A stretch of 9,356 nt of DNA from Bacteroidota bacterium (GCA_030691295.1 JAUYEQ010000706.1:1-9356); one strand, 5' to 3'. Counted from the first letter of the stretch, positions 1 to 7,320 are shown. Translations and numbers: made by a program. The notes: a model not told the origin generated them from the sequence alone.

Positions 1-79
1 GCATGACGTTGTGACAAGAGTTGGTTGACACGACACTAGCGATTTTTTTGTATATTTAAGTGAATTTTAAACATAGACA

Positions 80-3004
80 ATGGTGAAACAAGTCCAGAAT
101 AAATTCACAAAAATGTTAAGAAAAAAACCTTCTGAACCGGAGAACGTTAATTTCCCAATTGTTTGTATTGGGGCGTCGGCCGGAGGTTTGGAAGCACTGG
201 AGCAATTTCTGAGCCATGTGCCCGAGAACAGCGGCATGGCGTATGTTGTCATCCAGCACCTTGATCCGACACAAAAAGGAATGCTTCCCGAATTGCTTCA
301 GCGAGTTTCAGCCATGGAAGTTTTTCAGGTGAAAGATCGTATGGCGGTAAAGCCTAACATAGTGTATGTTATTCCGCCCAACAAAAGCATGTCAATATCC
401 CAGGGAACTCTTCGCCTGGTCGATCCTGTCGAAATAAGAGGACTTCGTCTTCCAATCGATTTTTTCATGCGTTCGCTTGCTGATGACCAACAGGAAAAGG
501 CTGTGGGTGTGGTTCTTTCGGGAATGGGCTCGGATGGCAGCCTGGGACTTGGCGCCATAAAAGAACAGAACGGCATTGTGATGGTACAGGAACCTTCCAC
601 AGCAAAATTCGACAGCATGCCCCGCAATGCAATTGCCTCAGTGATAGTTGATATTTTAGCTCCGGCCGAAGAGCTGCCTTTAAGTCTGGTGAAATTTCTA
701 AATCATATTCCTGAAATAAAATCAATTCCTGACGCAGAAGTTCAGGACAAAAATTCGCTCGAAAAAATCATTGCCCTTTTGCGCAAACAAACCGGGAACG
801 ATTTTTCATTGTATAAAAAAAACACAATGTACCGTCGCATCGAAAGACGAATGGCAGTGCACCAAATCAACAAAATAACTTCGTATGTCAGTTTTTTGAA
901 AGAAAATCCGAAGGAAGTGGAAATTCTTTTCAAGGAACTGATGATTGGCGTAACCAATTTTTTCAGGGATCCTGCTGTTTGGGAAAAGCTGAAAGAAACG
1001 ATTATGCCGAATCTGATTGCCGGCCTTCAGGAGGGCGCAACGCTAAGGGCATGGGTAGCAGGATGTTCAACCGGAGAAGAGGCCTATTCACTTGCCATCG
1101 TATTTAAAGAAGCGCTCGAAAAAATAAAACCGCACGGAGGCATTTTATTGCAGATATTTGCTACCGATCTCGACAATGAAGCGATTGACGCTGCCAGAAA
1201 AGGAGTTTTTCCGGCGAATATTACTGCCGATGTATCCCCCGAACGGCTGAACCGGTTTTTCGTCCTTCAGGATGAAAATTACCGCATAAATACTGAAATA
1301 AGGGAAATGGTTGTGTTTGCGCAGCACAATATTATCATGCATCCGCCATTTACCAACCTCGATATTCTTACCTGCCGTAATCTGTTGATTTACATGGATT
1401 CGGAACTGCAAAAAAAAATACTTGGGCTTTTTTATTACAGCCTTAATCCTGAAGGTATTATGGTGCTTGGCAGTTCTGAGTCGCTCGGAACTCAAAGTCA
1501 TCTTTTTAAGGTCGCCGATAATAAACTGAAGCTTTACAAACCGTACGATAAAACTATGGCAGTGCGCGAATTATTCGATTTTCCCTCATCATTTTCCCGG
1601 TCTAAATCAACTGATATGGAGAAACAAATTCAAGTTAAATTGCCCCAAAATATTGAAGCGCTTGCCGATAAAATATTGTTGCAGCATTTTTCGCCTCCCG
1701 GAGTTTTGGTAACCGAGAAAGGCGACATTGTTTACATCAGCGGACGCACCGGAAAATACCTGGAACCGGCAGTTGGTAAGGCAAACCTGAATATTTTTGC
1801 GATGCTTCGCGAGGGTTTGCGCAACGATTTCCCCATCGCATTCCGTAAAGCCCTGCATACAAAAGAACCGGTGGTTTTGCACAATATTAAAGTTGGTACA
1901 AACGGAGGCACCCAAAACATCAACGTTACTCTCAAGTGGATCGATAAACCTGAACCTTTAAACGGGATGGTAATGATTATTTTCAATGATTTGCCAAAGG
2001 TTCCGGATGCTGAACTTCAGAAAAAAAAAGGTAATAAAACCATCGTTTATATTACGCAATCGGAGCTTGAGGCAGAGTTGCAGCATACCCGCGAAGAAAT
2101 GCATTATACGCTCGAAGAAATGCAAACTTCGCAGGAAGAACTTAAATCAACCAACGAAGAATTACAATCGACCAACGAGGAATTGCAATCGACCAACGAA
2201 GAACTTACGAGTTCGAAGGAAGAAATGCAAAGCCTGAACGAAGAACTGCAAACGGTAAATGCCGAATTGCAATCGAAGATCGATGATTATTCGAGGGTGA
2301 ACAACGACATGAGAAACCTGCTCAACAGCACCGATATTGCCACCCTGTTTCTCGACAACAAATTACATATCAGACAATATACCCCACAGGCAACAAACAT
2401 TTTCAAACTAATAAAAAGCGATATCGGACGGCCGTTCACCGACCTGGTTTCTGACCTGATTTATCCTGAAATGGTTGAGGATACCATTGAAGTGCTAAAG
2501 ACATTGGTTTTTATAAAAAAGCAAATCCCGACAAGGGACGGACGTTGGTTTTCGGTGCGTATCATGGCTTACCGCACCTTCGAAGACCGGATTGACGGAC
2601 TGGTTATCACGTTCTTCAACATCACCGATCTGAAGCAACTGGAAGCAAAATTACACGAAAACGAACAGGCTCACCTTTTGATTTTGAATTCGTCACCAGA
2701 TCTGATATTTAAATTATCAAGCGATTTTAAGGTATTGGAATTTAATCCGGAAGCAGAAAAATTCTTCGGGAAGAAACGCAAAGATACAATCGGCCAAAGT
2801 TTTATACAGCAGTTTGTTTCGGAACCGCTCCGGAAAAAGACAGAAAAAGACTTTCATAAAATGATGAAAGAAAAGGTGTATGCCAACTATAAAATGGAGA
2901 TGACAGCAGCCGAAGGAAATAAGTGCGAAGTTGACTGGACAGTAAATATCCTTTTCAACAGTTTGCAGGTTGCAACAGAAATAATTTTGATTGCGAAGAG
3001 GTAG
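80..3004 (+). CDS. CheB-CheR-PAS fusion signalling protein
   Basis: Cytoplasmic fusion of a CheB-type methylesterase, a CheR-type S-adenosylmethionine methyltransferase and PAS sensor domains. CheB spans about residues 25-195 and has no receiver domain. Its triad is visible: Ser33 in GASAGG, His60 in IQHLDP, Asp152 in SGMGSDG. CheR spans about 225-490, with the SAM loop AGCSTGEE (327-334), the acidic ATDLDNEAID (361-370) and LTCRNLLIYM (430-439). A PAS-like region (about 525-640) is followed by a nine-heptad coiled coil (672-734), a PAS-10-like domain (about 740-852) and a last PAS domain (862-974). No kinase follows. The last PAS stops at its final beta strand (IILIAKR), exactly where a 7-bp repeat array begins, so the C-terminus may be eroded. 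The start at 80 has an A-rich leader and leads directly into CheB. In canonical chemotaxis these enzymes modify receptor glutamates; no receptor is in this window, so the substrate is unknown. Confidence 0.95.
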   Translation: MVKQVQNKFTKMLRKKPSEPENVNFPIVCIGASAGGLEALEQFLSHVPENSGMAYVVIQHLDPTQKGMLPELLQRVSAMEVFQVKDRMAVKPNIVYVIPPNKSMSISQGTLRLVDPVEIRGLRLPIDFFMRSLADDQQEKAVGVVLSGMGSDGSLGLGAIKEQNGIVMVQEPSTAKFDSMPRNAIASVIVDILAPAEELPLSLVKFLNHIPEIKSIPDAEVQDKNSLEKIIALLRKQTGNDFSLYKKNTMYRRIERRMAVHQINKITSYVSFLKENPKEVEILFKELMIGVTNFFRDPAVWEKLKETIMPNLIAGLQEGATLRAWVAGCSTGEEAYSLAIVFKEALEKIKPHGGILLQIFATDLDNEAIDAARKGVFPANITADVSPERLNRFFVLQDENYRINTEIREMVVFAQHNIIMHPPFTNLDILTCRNLLIYMDSELQKKILGLFYYSLNPEGIMVLGSSESLGTQSHLFKVADNKLKLYKPYDKTMAVRELFDFPSSFSRSKSTDMEKQIQVKLPQNIEALADKILLQHFSPPGVLVTEKGDIVYISGRTGKYLEPAVGKANLNIFAMLREGLRNDFPIAFRKALHTKEPVVLHNIKVGTNGGTQNINVTLKWIDKPEPLNGMVMIIFNDLPKVPDAELQKKKGNKTIVYITQSELEAELQHTREEMHYTLEEMQTSQEELKSTNEELQSTNEELQSTNEELTSSKEEMQSLNEELQTVNAELQSKIDDYSRVNNDMRNLLNSTDIATLFLDNKLHIRQYTPQATNIFKLIKSDIGRPFTDLVSDLIYPEMVEDTIEVLKTLVFIKKQIPTRDGRWFSVRIMAYRTFEDRIDGLVITFFNITDLKQLEAKLHENEQAHLLILNSSPDLIFKLSSDFKVLEFNPEAEKFFGKKRKDTIGQSFIQQFVSEPLRKKTEKDFHKMMKEKVYANYKMEMTAAEGNKCEVDWTVNILFNSLQVATEIILIAKR
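2093..2281 (+). repeat. In-gene 21-bp repeat encoding nine coiled-coil heptads
   Basis: Residues 672-734 of the CheB-CheR-PAS protein form nine consecutive heptads of the form EE(L/M)xxxx. The most regular copies are three STNEEL(Q/T) units at 690-710, encoded by near-identical 21-bp copies at 2147-2209. The segment is a predicted signalling helix that joins the first PAS-like region to the PAS-10-like domain. Similar EELQSTN runs are common in this protein family, so this is conserved structure rather than a recent expansion. The near-identity of the three central DNA copies could still allow in-frame slippage. Confidence 0.85.
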
Positions 3005-3005
3005 G

Positions 3006-3138
3006 GGAAGACGGGAGCAGGGAGCAAGGAGCAAGGAGCAGGGAGAAGGAAGACGGAAGACGGGAGACGGGAGACGGGAGTCGGAAGACGGGAGTCGGAA
3101 GTCGGAAGTGAGGAGCAGGGAGATTGAAGACGGAAGGC
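3006..3138 (+). repeat. Polypurine heptanucleotide array, 19 units
   Basis: Nineteen consecutive 7-bp units run without a break in register. They start GGAAGAC, GGGAGCA, GGGAGCA, AGGAGCA, AGGAGCA, GGGAGAA and continue as mixtures of GGAAGAC, GGGAGAC, GGGAGTC and GGAAGTC, ending GGAAGGC. The consensus is about GGRAGMM; the + strand is almost all purine. Units 1-15 are well conserved and the last four are more degenerate. The array begins 1 nt after the stop codon of the CheB-CheR-PAS gene and fills most of the gap before the PAS gene. Seven is not a multiple of three, so any frame reads through as a 7-residue repeat; I do not regard it as coding. Its unit GGGAGCA also occurs in the array at 9209-9356, on the other strand. 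Confidence 0.9.
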
Positions 3139-3189
3139 AAGTGACCGGTAATAAAAATAAACATGGAAGATGAAGGGCGGGAAAATTCG

Positions 3190-3210
3190 GTCTCCGGACT
3201 TCGGTCTTCC
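3190..3210 (-). repeat. Three inverted heptad units before the PAS gene
   Basis: Read on the minus strand this is GGAAGAC (3204-3210), CGAAGTC (3197-3203) and CGGAGAC (3190-3196). These are units of the same family as the array at 3006-3138 but in opposite orientation. About 50 bases of non-array sequence lie between. In a + strand transcript these bases can pair imperfectly with array units such as 3083-3103 (16 of 21 positions match), which places a possible hairpin just ahead of the PAS gene start. Confidence 0.7.
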
Positions 3211-3226
3211 TACAATATCTAAAACA

Positions 3227-3796
3227 ATGATTTTAAACTACTTTGCCATGAACGAGGAACAGGATTACACGAACGCAGAGGTTTTAAGAAAGAATGCAGA
3301 AGAAAAACTGAGAGTGAGGCAAGATAAAACGACCGCTTCGACAGTTGAAAACGATGTGAAAAGGCTGGTCCACGAACTTCAGGTGCACCAGATAGAACTG
3401 GAAATGCAGAACGAAGAATTGGTTCAGGCAAACGAAAGGGCAGAGTCGTCGCTGAAAAAATATACAATGATGTACGATTTTGCGCCGATGGGCTATTTTA
3501 CCCTCGATCAGAACGGAATGATCTGCGATTTAAATTTTACCGGTGCCGAATTGCTTGGCGACAGACGTTTTAGCTTATTAAACAGTAGCTTTAAGTTATA
3601 CGTTTCAGAAGAAACACTGCCGGTATTCAACGAATTTTTAAACATGGTATATTTGGGCAGGTCGAAAGAATCGTGCAAAATAATGCTCGGGAGCGACTCC
3701 GAAAATCAGTGTCAGGTTTATATGGAAGGCATTGTAACAGGCGACAATGGCAAATGTCTTTTGTCGGTTGTAGATATTTCGAATTTCTATAAATAG
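3227..3796 (+). CDS. Stand-alone PAS domain protein
   Basis: A 189-residue soluble protein. An N-terminal helical segment contains AEVLRKNAEEKLR (about 17-29) and the linker HELQVHQIELEMQNEEL (about 49-65), which commonly precedes PAS domains in Bacteroidota sensor kinases. One PAS domain (about 78-185) follows, with the core YDFAPMGYFTLDQNG. The protein ends at the last PAS strand (CLLSVVDISNFYK) with no kinase, cyclase or DNA-binding domain, so it presumably acts by binding a partner, perhaps the upstream CheB-CheR-PAS protein (inference from adjacency). Start choice: 3227 has an A-rich leader (AAAACA) as favoured in this phylum. 3248 is the alternative, because family-like sequence begins there. 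An ATG at 3170 would translate the inverted heptads and is unlikely. Confidence 0.85.
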   Translation: MILNYFAMNEEQDYTNAEVLRKNAEEKLRVRQDKTTASTVENDVKRLVHELQVHQIELEMQNEELVQANERAESSLKKYTMMYDFAPMGYFTLDQNGMICDLNFTGAELLGDRRFSLLNSSFKLYVSEETLPVFNEFLNMVYLGRSKESCKIMLGSDSENQCQVYMEGIVTGDNGKCLLSVVDISNFYK

Positions 3797-3901
3797 GCCA
3801 ATTTTATATCAATTAATCGTATCAATAGTAACCTTTGCCATTAAAATAAGGTACAATACGCTGAAGTTCCTCCCTGTAATTTGGGAATCAGCAAGTAACA
3901 C

Positions 3902-3942
3902 ACCGATTATAACCGGATAATTAAAGGATTTAATGCTTTAAT
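3902..3942. promoter_or_regulatory. Possible operator upstream of the AraC-type gene
   Basis: Two ACCG-containing 10-mers lie back to back: ACCGATTATA (3902-3911) and ACCGGATAAT (3912-3921), with 6 of 10 identities and exactly one helical turn of spacing. An inverted repeat overlaps them: ATTAAAG (3920-3926), 9-nt gap, CTTTAAT (3936-3942), ending 13 bp before the ATG. AraC-family proteins often bind tandem half-sites, so an autoregulatory site is conceivable. The rest of the 159-bp gap (3797-3955) shows nothing I can name. Confidence 0.25.
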
Positions 3943-3955
3943 CAAAAACAGCAGC

Positions 3956-4516
3956 ATGGAGCTCCACATCAAAAATATGGTTAGTATTCGCTGCAAACTG
4001 ATTGTAAAATCAGAACTTGAAAAACTTGGGCTACACTATAAAGCCATAAATTTAGGCAACGCAGAAATTACCGAAGACATCCCTTCGGAAATTAGAAACC
4101 TGCTGGACTTCAATCTAAAAAAATTCGGGCTTTCGATAATTGAAGACAAGAAAGCGATGTTGGTTGAAAAAATAAAAAATATCATCATTGAATTGGTTCA
4201 TTATTCAGAAAATCAGATCAAGCTAAACTTCTCTGATTATTTAAGCGAAAGACTAAATTACGATTACACCTATCTGGCCAATCTTTTTTCGGAGCACCAG
4301 GGAATCACCATCGAACACTACTTTCTGAGCCACAAAATTGAACGGGTAAAGGAATTGCTAATTTACGACGAACTCAACATTACCGAAATAGCCTACAGAT
4401 TGCATTACAGCAGTGTTGCGCATTTGTCGAACCAATTCAAAAAAATCACCGGATTAACCCCGTCCCACTACAAACATCTCAAGGCAAAAAAACGTATTCC
4501 ACTCGAAAAGGTGTGA
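3956..4516 (+). CDS. AraC-family transcriptional regulator (short form)
   Basis: A 186-residue cytoplasmic regulator. Residues 1 to about 80 form a small alpha/beta domain (MELHIKNMVSIRCKLIVKSELEKLGLHY...) that lacks the cupin fold of sugar-responsive AraC proteins. Residues about 85-175 are the AraC/XylS DNA-binding domain. It has a first helix-turn-helix around YTYLANLFSEHQGITIEHYF (105-124), the linker HKIERVKELLIYDELNITEIAYRLHYSS and a second helix-turn-helix ending HLSNQFKKITGLTPSHYK (156-173). These match the AraC signature well, so DNA binding should be intact. This short type is widespread in Bacteroidota; its ligand and targets are not evident here. It lies 159 bp after the PAS gene and before the envelope genes on the same strand, so it could control either side. 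No terminator is visible after it. Confidence 0.92.
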   Translation: MELHIKNMVSIRCKLIVKSELEKLGLHYKAINLGNAEITEDIPSEIRNLLDFNLKKFGLSIIEDKKAMLVEKIKNIIIELVHYSENQIKLNFSDYLSERLNYDYTYLANLFSEHQGITIEHYFLSHKIERVKELLIYDELNITEIAYRLHYSSVAHLSNQFKKITGLTPSHYKHLKAKKRIPLEKV

Positions 4517-4538
4517 ATAATGCAACTCCTCTCTGCAA

Positions 4539-4576
4539 TTGTGTAACACTTTCACGTATTTTAAGACCCACCTTTG
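4539..4576 (+). promoter_or_regulatory. Putative promoter of the DUF3108 gene (TGTAAC type)
   Basis: TTGTGTAACAC at 4539-4549 is followed 19 nt later by the -7-like box CACCTTTG at 4569-4576, 43 nt before the start codon. The distance from the first T to TTTG is 34 nt, identical to the sites at 5451-5488 and 9123-9160. The -7 box matches the Bacteroidota TAnnTTTG consensus except for the first base. An 8-bp palindrome, TTCTAGAA (4577-4584), follows at about the expected transcription start. Confidence 0.5.
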
Positions 4577-4619
4577 TTCTAGAAATAAGATCAACCGATC
4601 AGCTAAAACAAATTAGAAC

Positions 4620-5402
4620 ATGAAAATTTGCACCTATATTCTCTTCATACTTTTGATTAACACATTGTCAGTTAATGCACAACCATTTGTTAATCCATCC
4701 ATTAAGCCAAATACCGCGTTCATGGCCGGTGAAAAACTTACCTATCAAATCAGGTATGGAATTATTGTTGGCGGAATTACCACACTCTCACTAACAAATG
4801 AAATTTACGAAAACAAAGAGGTTTTTCATGCTGTAGCTACCGGTAAAACTACCGGAATGGCCGAAGTTATTTATGGCGTCAATGATGTTTACGAAAGTTG
4901 GTTCGACAAGGAAACAAACCTGTCGTACAAGCAGATACGCAACATTAAAGAAGGCAGCTACACCAAATACAACGAGGTTACCTACAACCGCAAAAACAAC
5001 ACTGTAAATTCGAAGCTTTCAGGTGTACACAGTGTTCCTGAAAAAATTCTCGATCTAACCACAATGCTATATTACATTAGAAGGATCGATTTTTCGAAAG
5101 TGAAAGAAAACGAGGTGATTTTTATGAATATCTATTTTTCCGACAAAATATTTCCGTTTTATATGAGATACAAAGGAAAAGAAACCATCAGAACCAAATA
5201 TGGAAAAATCAGTTGCCTCAAGATTTTACCGGTAGTGGAGGTAGGCCGAATGTTTAAAACACCAAACGATGTGAGCATCTGGATTACTGACGATGGTAAT
5301 TACCTTCCGGCAATGATTGAAATGGATATCCGCATTGTAGGGAAAATACACCTAAAGCTTATTAGTTATGAAAATATCGTTCATCCTTTAATCATTCAGT
5401 AG
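4620..5402 (+). CDS. Secreted DUF3108-family protein
   Basis: A 260-residue protein with a Sec signal peptide: MKICTYILFILLINTLSVNA, with predicted cleavage before QP at residue 21. The mature part begins FMAGEKLTYQIRYG(I)IVGG, the typical opening of DUF3108 proteins, followed by a beta-rich body with YGVNDVYESWFD, and it ends with VSIWITDDGNYLPAMIEMDIRIVGKIHLKLISYEN. Family members are periplasmic or outer-membrane-facing proteins of unknown biochemical role; the repeated strands suggest a beta-sheet, lipocalin-like fold (inference). No catalytic residues are recognisable. The length is typical for the family. The gene stands alone between two putative promoters of the same type and probably shares regulation with the M48 protease downstream. 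It has an A-rich leader. Confidence 0.88.
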   Translation: MKICTYILFILLINTLSVNAQPFVNPSIKPNTAFMAGEKLTYQIRYGIIVGGITTLSLTNEIYENKEVFHAVATGKTTGMAEVIYGVNDVYESWFDKETNLSYKQIRNIKEGSYTKYNEVTYNRKNNTVNSKLSGVHSVPEKILDLTTMLYYIRRIDFSKVKENEVIFMNIYFSDKIFPFYMRYKGKETIRTKYGKISCLKILPVVEVGRMFKTPNDVSIWITDDGNYLPAMIEMDIRIVGKIHLKLISYENIVHPLIIQ

Positions 5403-5450
5403 CAATCTCTTAAACTTTTAATGTGTGAATATTGTAATTTATTTCAAAAG

Positions 5451-5488
5451 TTGTGTAATACATACTTTGATAACAATATTTAAATTTG
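5451..5488 (+). promoter_or_regulatory. Putative promoter of the M48 protease gene (TGTAAT type)
   Basis: TTGTGTAATAC at 5451-5461 is followed after 19 nt by TAAATTTG at 5481-5488, a perfect match to the TAnnTTTG -7 element of Bacteroidota. It ends 41 nt before the start codon. The upstream element differs from the DUF3108 site by one base in eleven and lies at the same distance from TTTG. Confidence 0.6.
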
Positions 5489-5491
5489 CTC

Positions 5492-5507
5492 TGTCAGTTA
5501 CCTGACA
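5492..5507. promoter_or_regulatory. 16-bp dyad in the M48 leader
   Basis: TGTCAGTTACCTGACA is a perfect 6-bp inverted repeat with a 4-nt centre. It starts 3 nt after the -7 box and so covers the expected transcription start. It could be a repressor operator or a small 5' leader hairpin; it is too short and too far from a U-tract to be a terminator. Confidence 0.35.
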
Positions 5508-5529
5508 ATTAACTAAAAAAATATAACAA

Positions 5530-6327
5530 ATGAAAAACATTTTATTTCTAATGCTGATCGCCAGCCTTTTAGGAGGTTGCGCAATGAATCTTGTAACTGG
5601 ACGCAACCAGCTAAGCCTGGTACCTGAATCTGAATTACAGTTGATGGCCACCAGCCAGTACAACACATTTTTATCAGAAAATAAAACTTTAAGCAACAAT
5701 AACAGCAGTGCTGCAATGGTTAATCGGGTTGGTGCGCGTATTGCGAACGCAGTTACAAAGTACTATACTGGCAAGGGTCAGGGAGAGGTGCTTGAAGGAT
5801 ATAAATGGGAATTCAATACCGTTGACAGCAAGGACATTAATGCCTGGTGTATGCCAGGAGGAAAAGTTGTTGTTTACACAGGTCTGCTGCCCGTAACCCA
5901 AAACGAAACAGCGCTTGCCATTGTTATGGGGCACGAAATTGCCCACGCCATTGCCAAACATGGCAGCGAAAGAATGAGCCGCGCGATGGTTCAGCAATTG
6001 GGTGGAACCGCTTTGGAAGTCGCTTTGTCACAAAAACCTCAGCAGACCAGAGATTTGTTTATGACTTCGTACGGCATTGGAAGTCAGGTTGGAGCCATGT
6101 TACCCTGGTCGCGTCAGCAGGAAACAGAAGCCGACCAGTTTGGGTTGATATTCGCCGCTATGGCCGGATACGATCCCCGTGAAGCCATTCCGTTCTGGCA
6201 ACGAATGTCGTCGGCAGGTGGAGCAAAACAACCCGAATTTTTAAGCACTCACCCGTCTGATGATACCAGGATGAGAAAGCTAAATCAATTTATGCCTGAA
6301 GCCTTAAAATATTATACCGGACGCTAA
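5530..6327 (+). CDS. M48-family zinc metalloprotease lipoprotein
   Basis: A 265-residue predicted lipoprotein. A short signal peptide ends in the lipobox LLGGC, giving lipidated Cys17. No acidic surface-export signal follows the cysteine (CAMNLVTGR), which favours a periplasm-facing location. The M48 catalytic domain follows. HEIAH at 135-139 gives zinc ligands His135 and His139 and catalytic Glu136. ETEAD at 198-202 supplies the third ligand Glu198 and the conserved Asp202. STHPSDDTR (239-247) holds the conserved histidine near the active site. All key residues are present, so it should be active. The size and layout resemble periplasmic relatives such as LoiP, YcaL and BepA without the BepA TPR tail, which in E. 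coli act in outer-membrane protein quality control. Its own putative promoter lies upstream, and the BrkB-like gene starts 55 bp downstream. Confidence 0.95.
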   Translation: MKNILFLMLIASLLGGCAMNLVTGRNQLSLVPESELQLMATSQYNTFLSENKTLSNNNSSAAMVNRVGARIANAVTKYYTGKGQGEVLEGYKWEFNTVDSKDINAWCMPGGKVVVYTGLLPVTQNETALAIVMGHEIAHAIAKHGSERMSRAMVQQLGGTALEVALSQKPQQTRDLFMTSYGIGSQVGAMLPWSRQQETEADQFGLIFAAMAGYDPREAIPFWQRMSSAGGAKQPEFLSTHPSDDTRMRKLNQFMPEALKYYTGR

Positions 6328-6371
6328 CAATTAGCAGATTTGGCCAAACCCAACAATTTGATTTGTTAGCG
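6322..6371 (+). other. Inverted repeat between the M48 and BrkB-like genes
   Basis: CGCTAACAA (6322-6330), overlapping the M48 stop codon, pairs perfectly with TTGTTAGCG (6363-6371), which ends 11 nt before the next start. The 32-nt interior holds the palindrome TTTGGCCAAA (6339-6348). There is no T-tract, so this is more likely an mRNA processing or stability element than a terminator. It is compatible with M48 and BrkB being one transcript. Confidence 0.35.
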
Positions 6372-6382
6372 AAACAATTGAA

Positions 6383-7285
6383 ATGAAATTACGATTTAAG
6401 AAGTTTTATTCAGTTCTGAAAAATGCATTTGGCGAATGGTGGGAAAAAGATCCGTTTCGCGAAAGTGCAGTGATTGCCTATTATGCAATTTTTTCGTTGC
6501 CCGGATTGCTTGTAGTAATTCTGACCCTTGCCGGATATTTCTTTGGACGCGATGCTGTAAATAATCATGTGGCAGCACAATTCTCTTCCACGATGGGAGT
6601 CGATACAGCCGAACAAATTCAGAAAATGATTGTAGAGGCAAGTAAAATGAAAAATTCGTTCTGGGCAACCATCATCGGAATTGTTACAATAATTGTTGGC
6701 GCAACGGGTGTGTTTGCACAGTTTCAGAAATCATTGAATACCATTTGGGAAGTAAAGACCGATGAAAAAAAATCAGGCATCTGGATTCTGATCCGGATCC
6801 GCCTGTTTTCATTCGGGCTGATCGTTTCCATTGCATTTTTGCTGATTGTTTCACTTATAATTTCGGCATTGCTTGCGGCATTTGGCAACTGGATATCAGG
6901 TAATTTTTCCGAATCATTGCTGATGGGTTTACAAGCGGTAAATTTCTTTGTATCATTGATTATACTCGCTGTGTTGTTTGCACTTATGTTTAAATTTTTA
7001 CCCGACGCCAAAATAAAATGGAGGCATGTCTGGATTGGCTCACTGGTTACTGCACTCCTGTTCGACATCGGGAAATTTGCGCTGGGTTTGTATTTCGGAA
7101 AAGTAAACCCCGGCATTGGATATGGCACGGCAGGTTCAGTTATTTTAATTATGCTTTGGGTTTCATACTCTTCGATGATCGTTTTTTTCGGTGCAGAATT
7201 TACACGCGCCTATGCCGATGAGTATTACGGAAAAATAGCGCCAAATGAAGTTGCCAGAAAAGATATTCAAAGCAAACCGAATTAA
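6383..7285 (+). CDS. YihY/BrkB-family inner-membrane protein
   Basis: A 300-residue polytopic membrane protein. Hydrophobic segments lie near residues 28-52, 92-113, 138-168, 183-204, 214-238 and 249-272, about six helices as expected for the family. Conserved features are the N-terminal ESAVIAYYAIFSLPGLLVV, IWEVKT after the second segment, and the C-terminal block from FLPDAKIKWRHVWIGS through GYGTAGSVILIMLWVSYSSMIVFFGAEFTRAYA. The tail after residue 278 is polar. YihY/BrkB proteins are inner-membrane proteins without an established biochemical activity. The name comes from a Bordetella serum-resistance locus and does not imply virulence here. The gene lies 55 bp after the M48 gene and 35 bp before the 39-codon gene, so the three probably form one operon. 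Confidence 0.95.
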   Translation: MKLRFKKFYSVLKNAFGEWWEKDPFRESAVIAYYAIFSLPGLLVVILTLAGYFFGRDAVNNHVAAQFSSTMGVDTAEQIQKMIVEASKMKNSFWATIIGIVTIIVGATGVFAQFQKSLNTIWEVKTDEKKSGIWILIRIRLFSFGLIVSIAFLLIVSLIISALLAAFGNWISGNFSESLLMGLQAVNFFVSLIILAVLFALMFKFLPDAKIKWRHVWIGSLVTALLFDIGKFALGLYFGKVNPGIGYGTAGSVILIMLWVSYSSMIVFFGAEFTRAYADEYYGKIAPNEVARKDIQSKPN

Positions 7286-7320
7286 TCAGTTTTAGTTTTA
7301 AACTTTAAAATAAAATAAAA

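Noticed and set aside
25..58. Promoter for the CheB-CheR-PAS gene (TTGACA at 25, TATATTTA at 51)
   Set aside because: The -7 box lacks the final G, the 23-nt gap from TTG to the box is long, and only 79 bp of upstream sequence is visible.
1986..2237. Plus-strand frame rich in Lys/Arg/Asn repeats
   Set aside because: Out-of-frame reading of the coiled-coil repeat in the CheB-CheR-PAS gene.
2955..3164. Minus-strand open frame rich in Pro/Leu/Ser over the same array
   Set aside because: Translation of the pyrimidine strand of the repeat; no family resemblance and no start context.
2991..3173. Open frame of 60 codons across the heptad array
   Set aside because: It starts inside the end of the CheB-CheR-PAS gene and its product is only the 7-bp repeat translated (Arg/Glu/Gly-rich).
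3170..3226. Longer N-terminus for the PAS protein starting at 3170
   Set aside because: The extra residues (RSPDFGLPT) come from the inverted heptads, and the leader is poor compared with 3227.
3829..3837. TAACCTTTG as a -7 box for the AraC gene
   Set aside because: It has three bases rather than two between TA and TTTG, no upstream element and a leader of over 110 nt.
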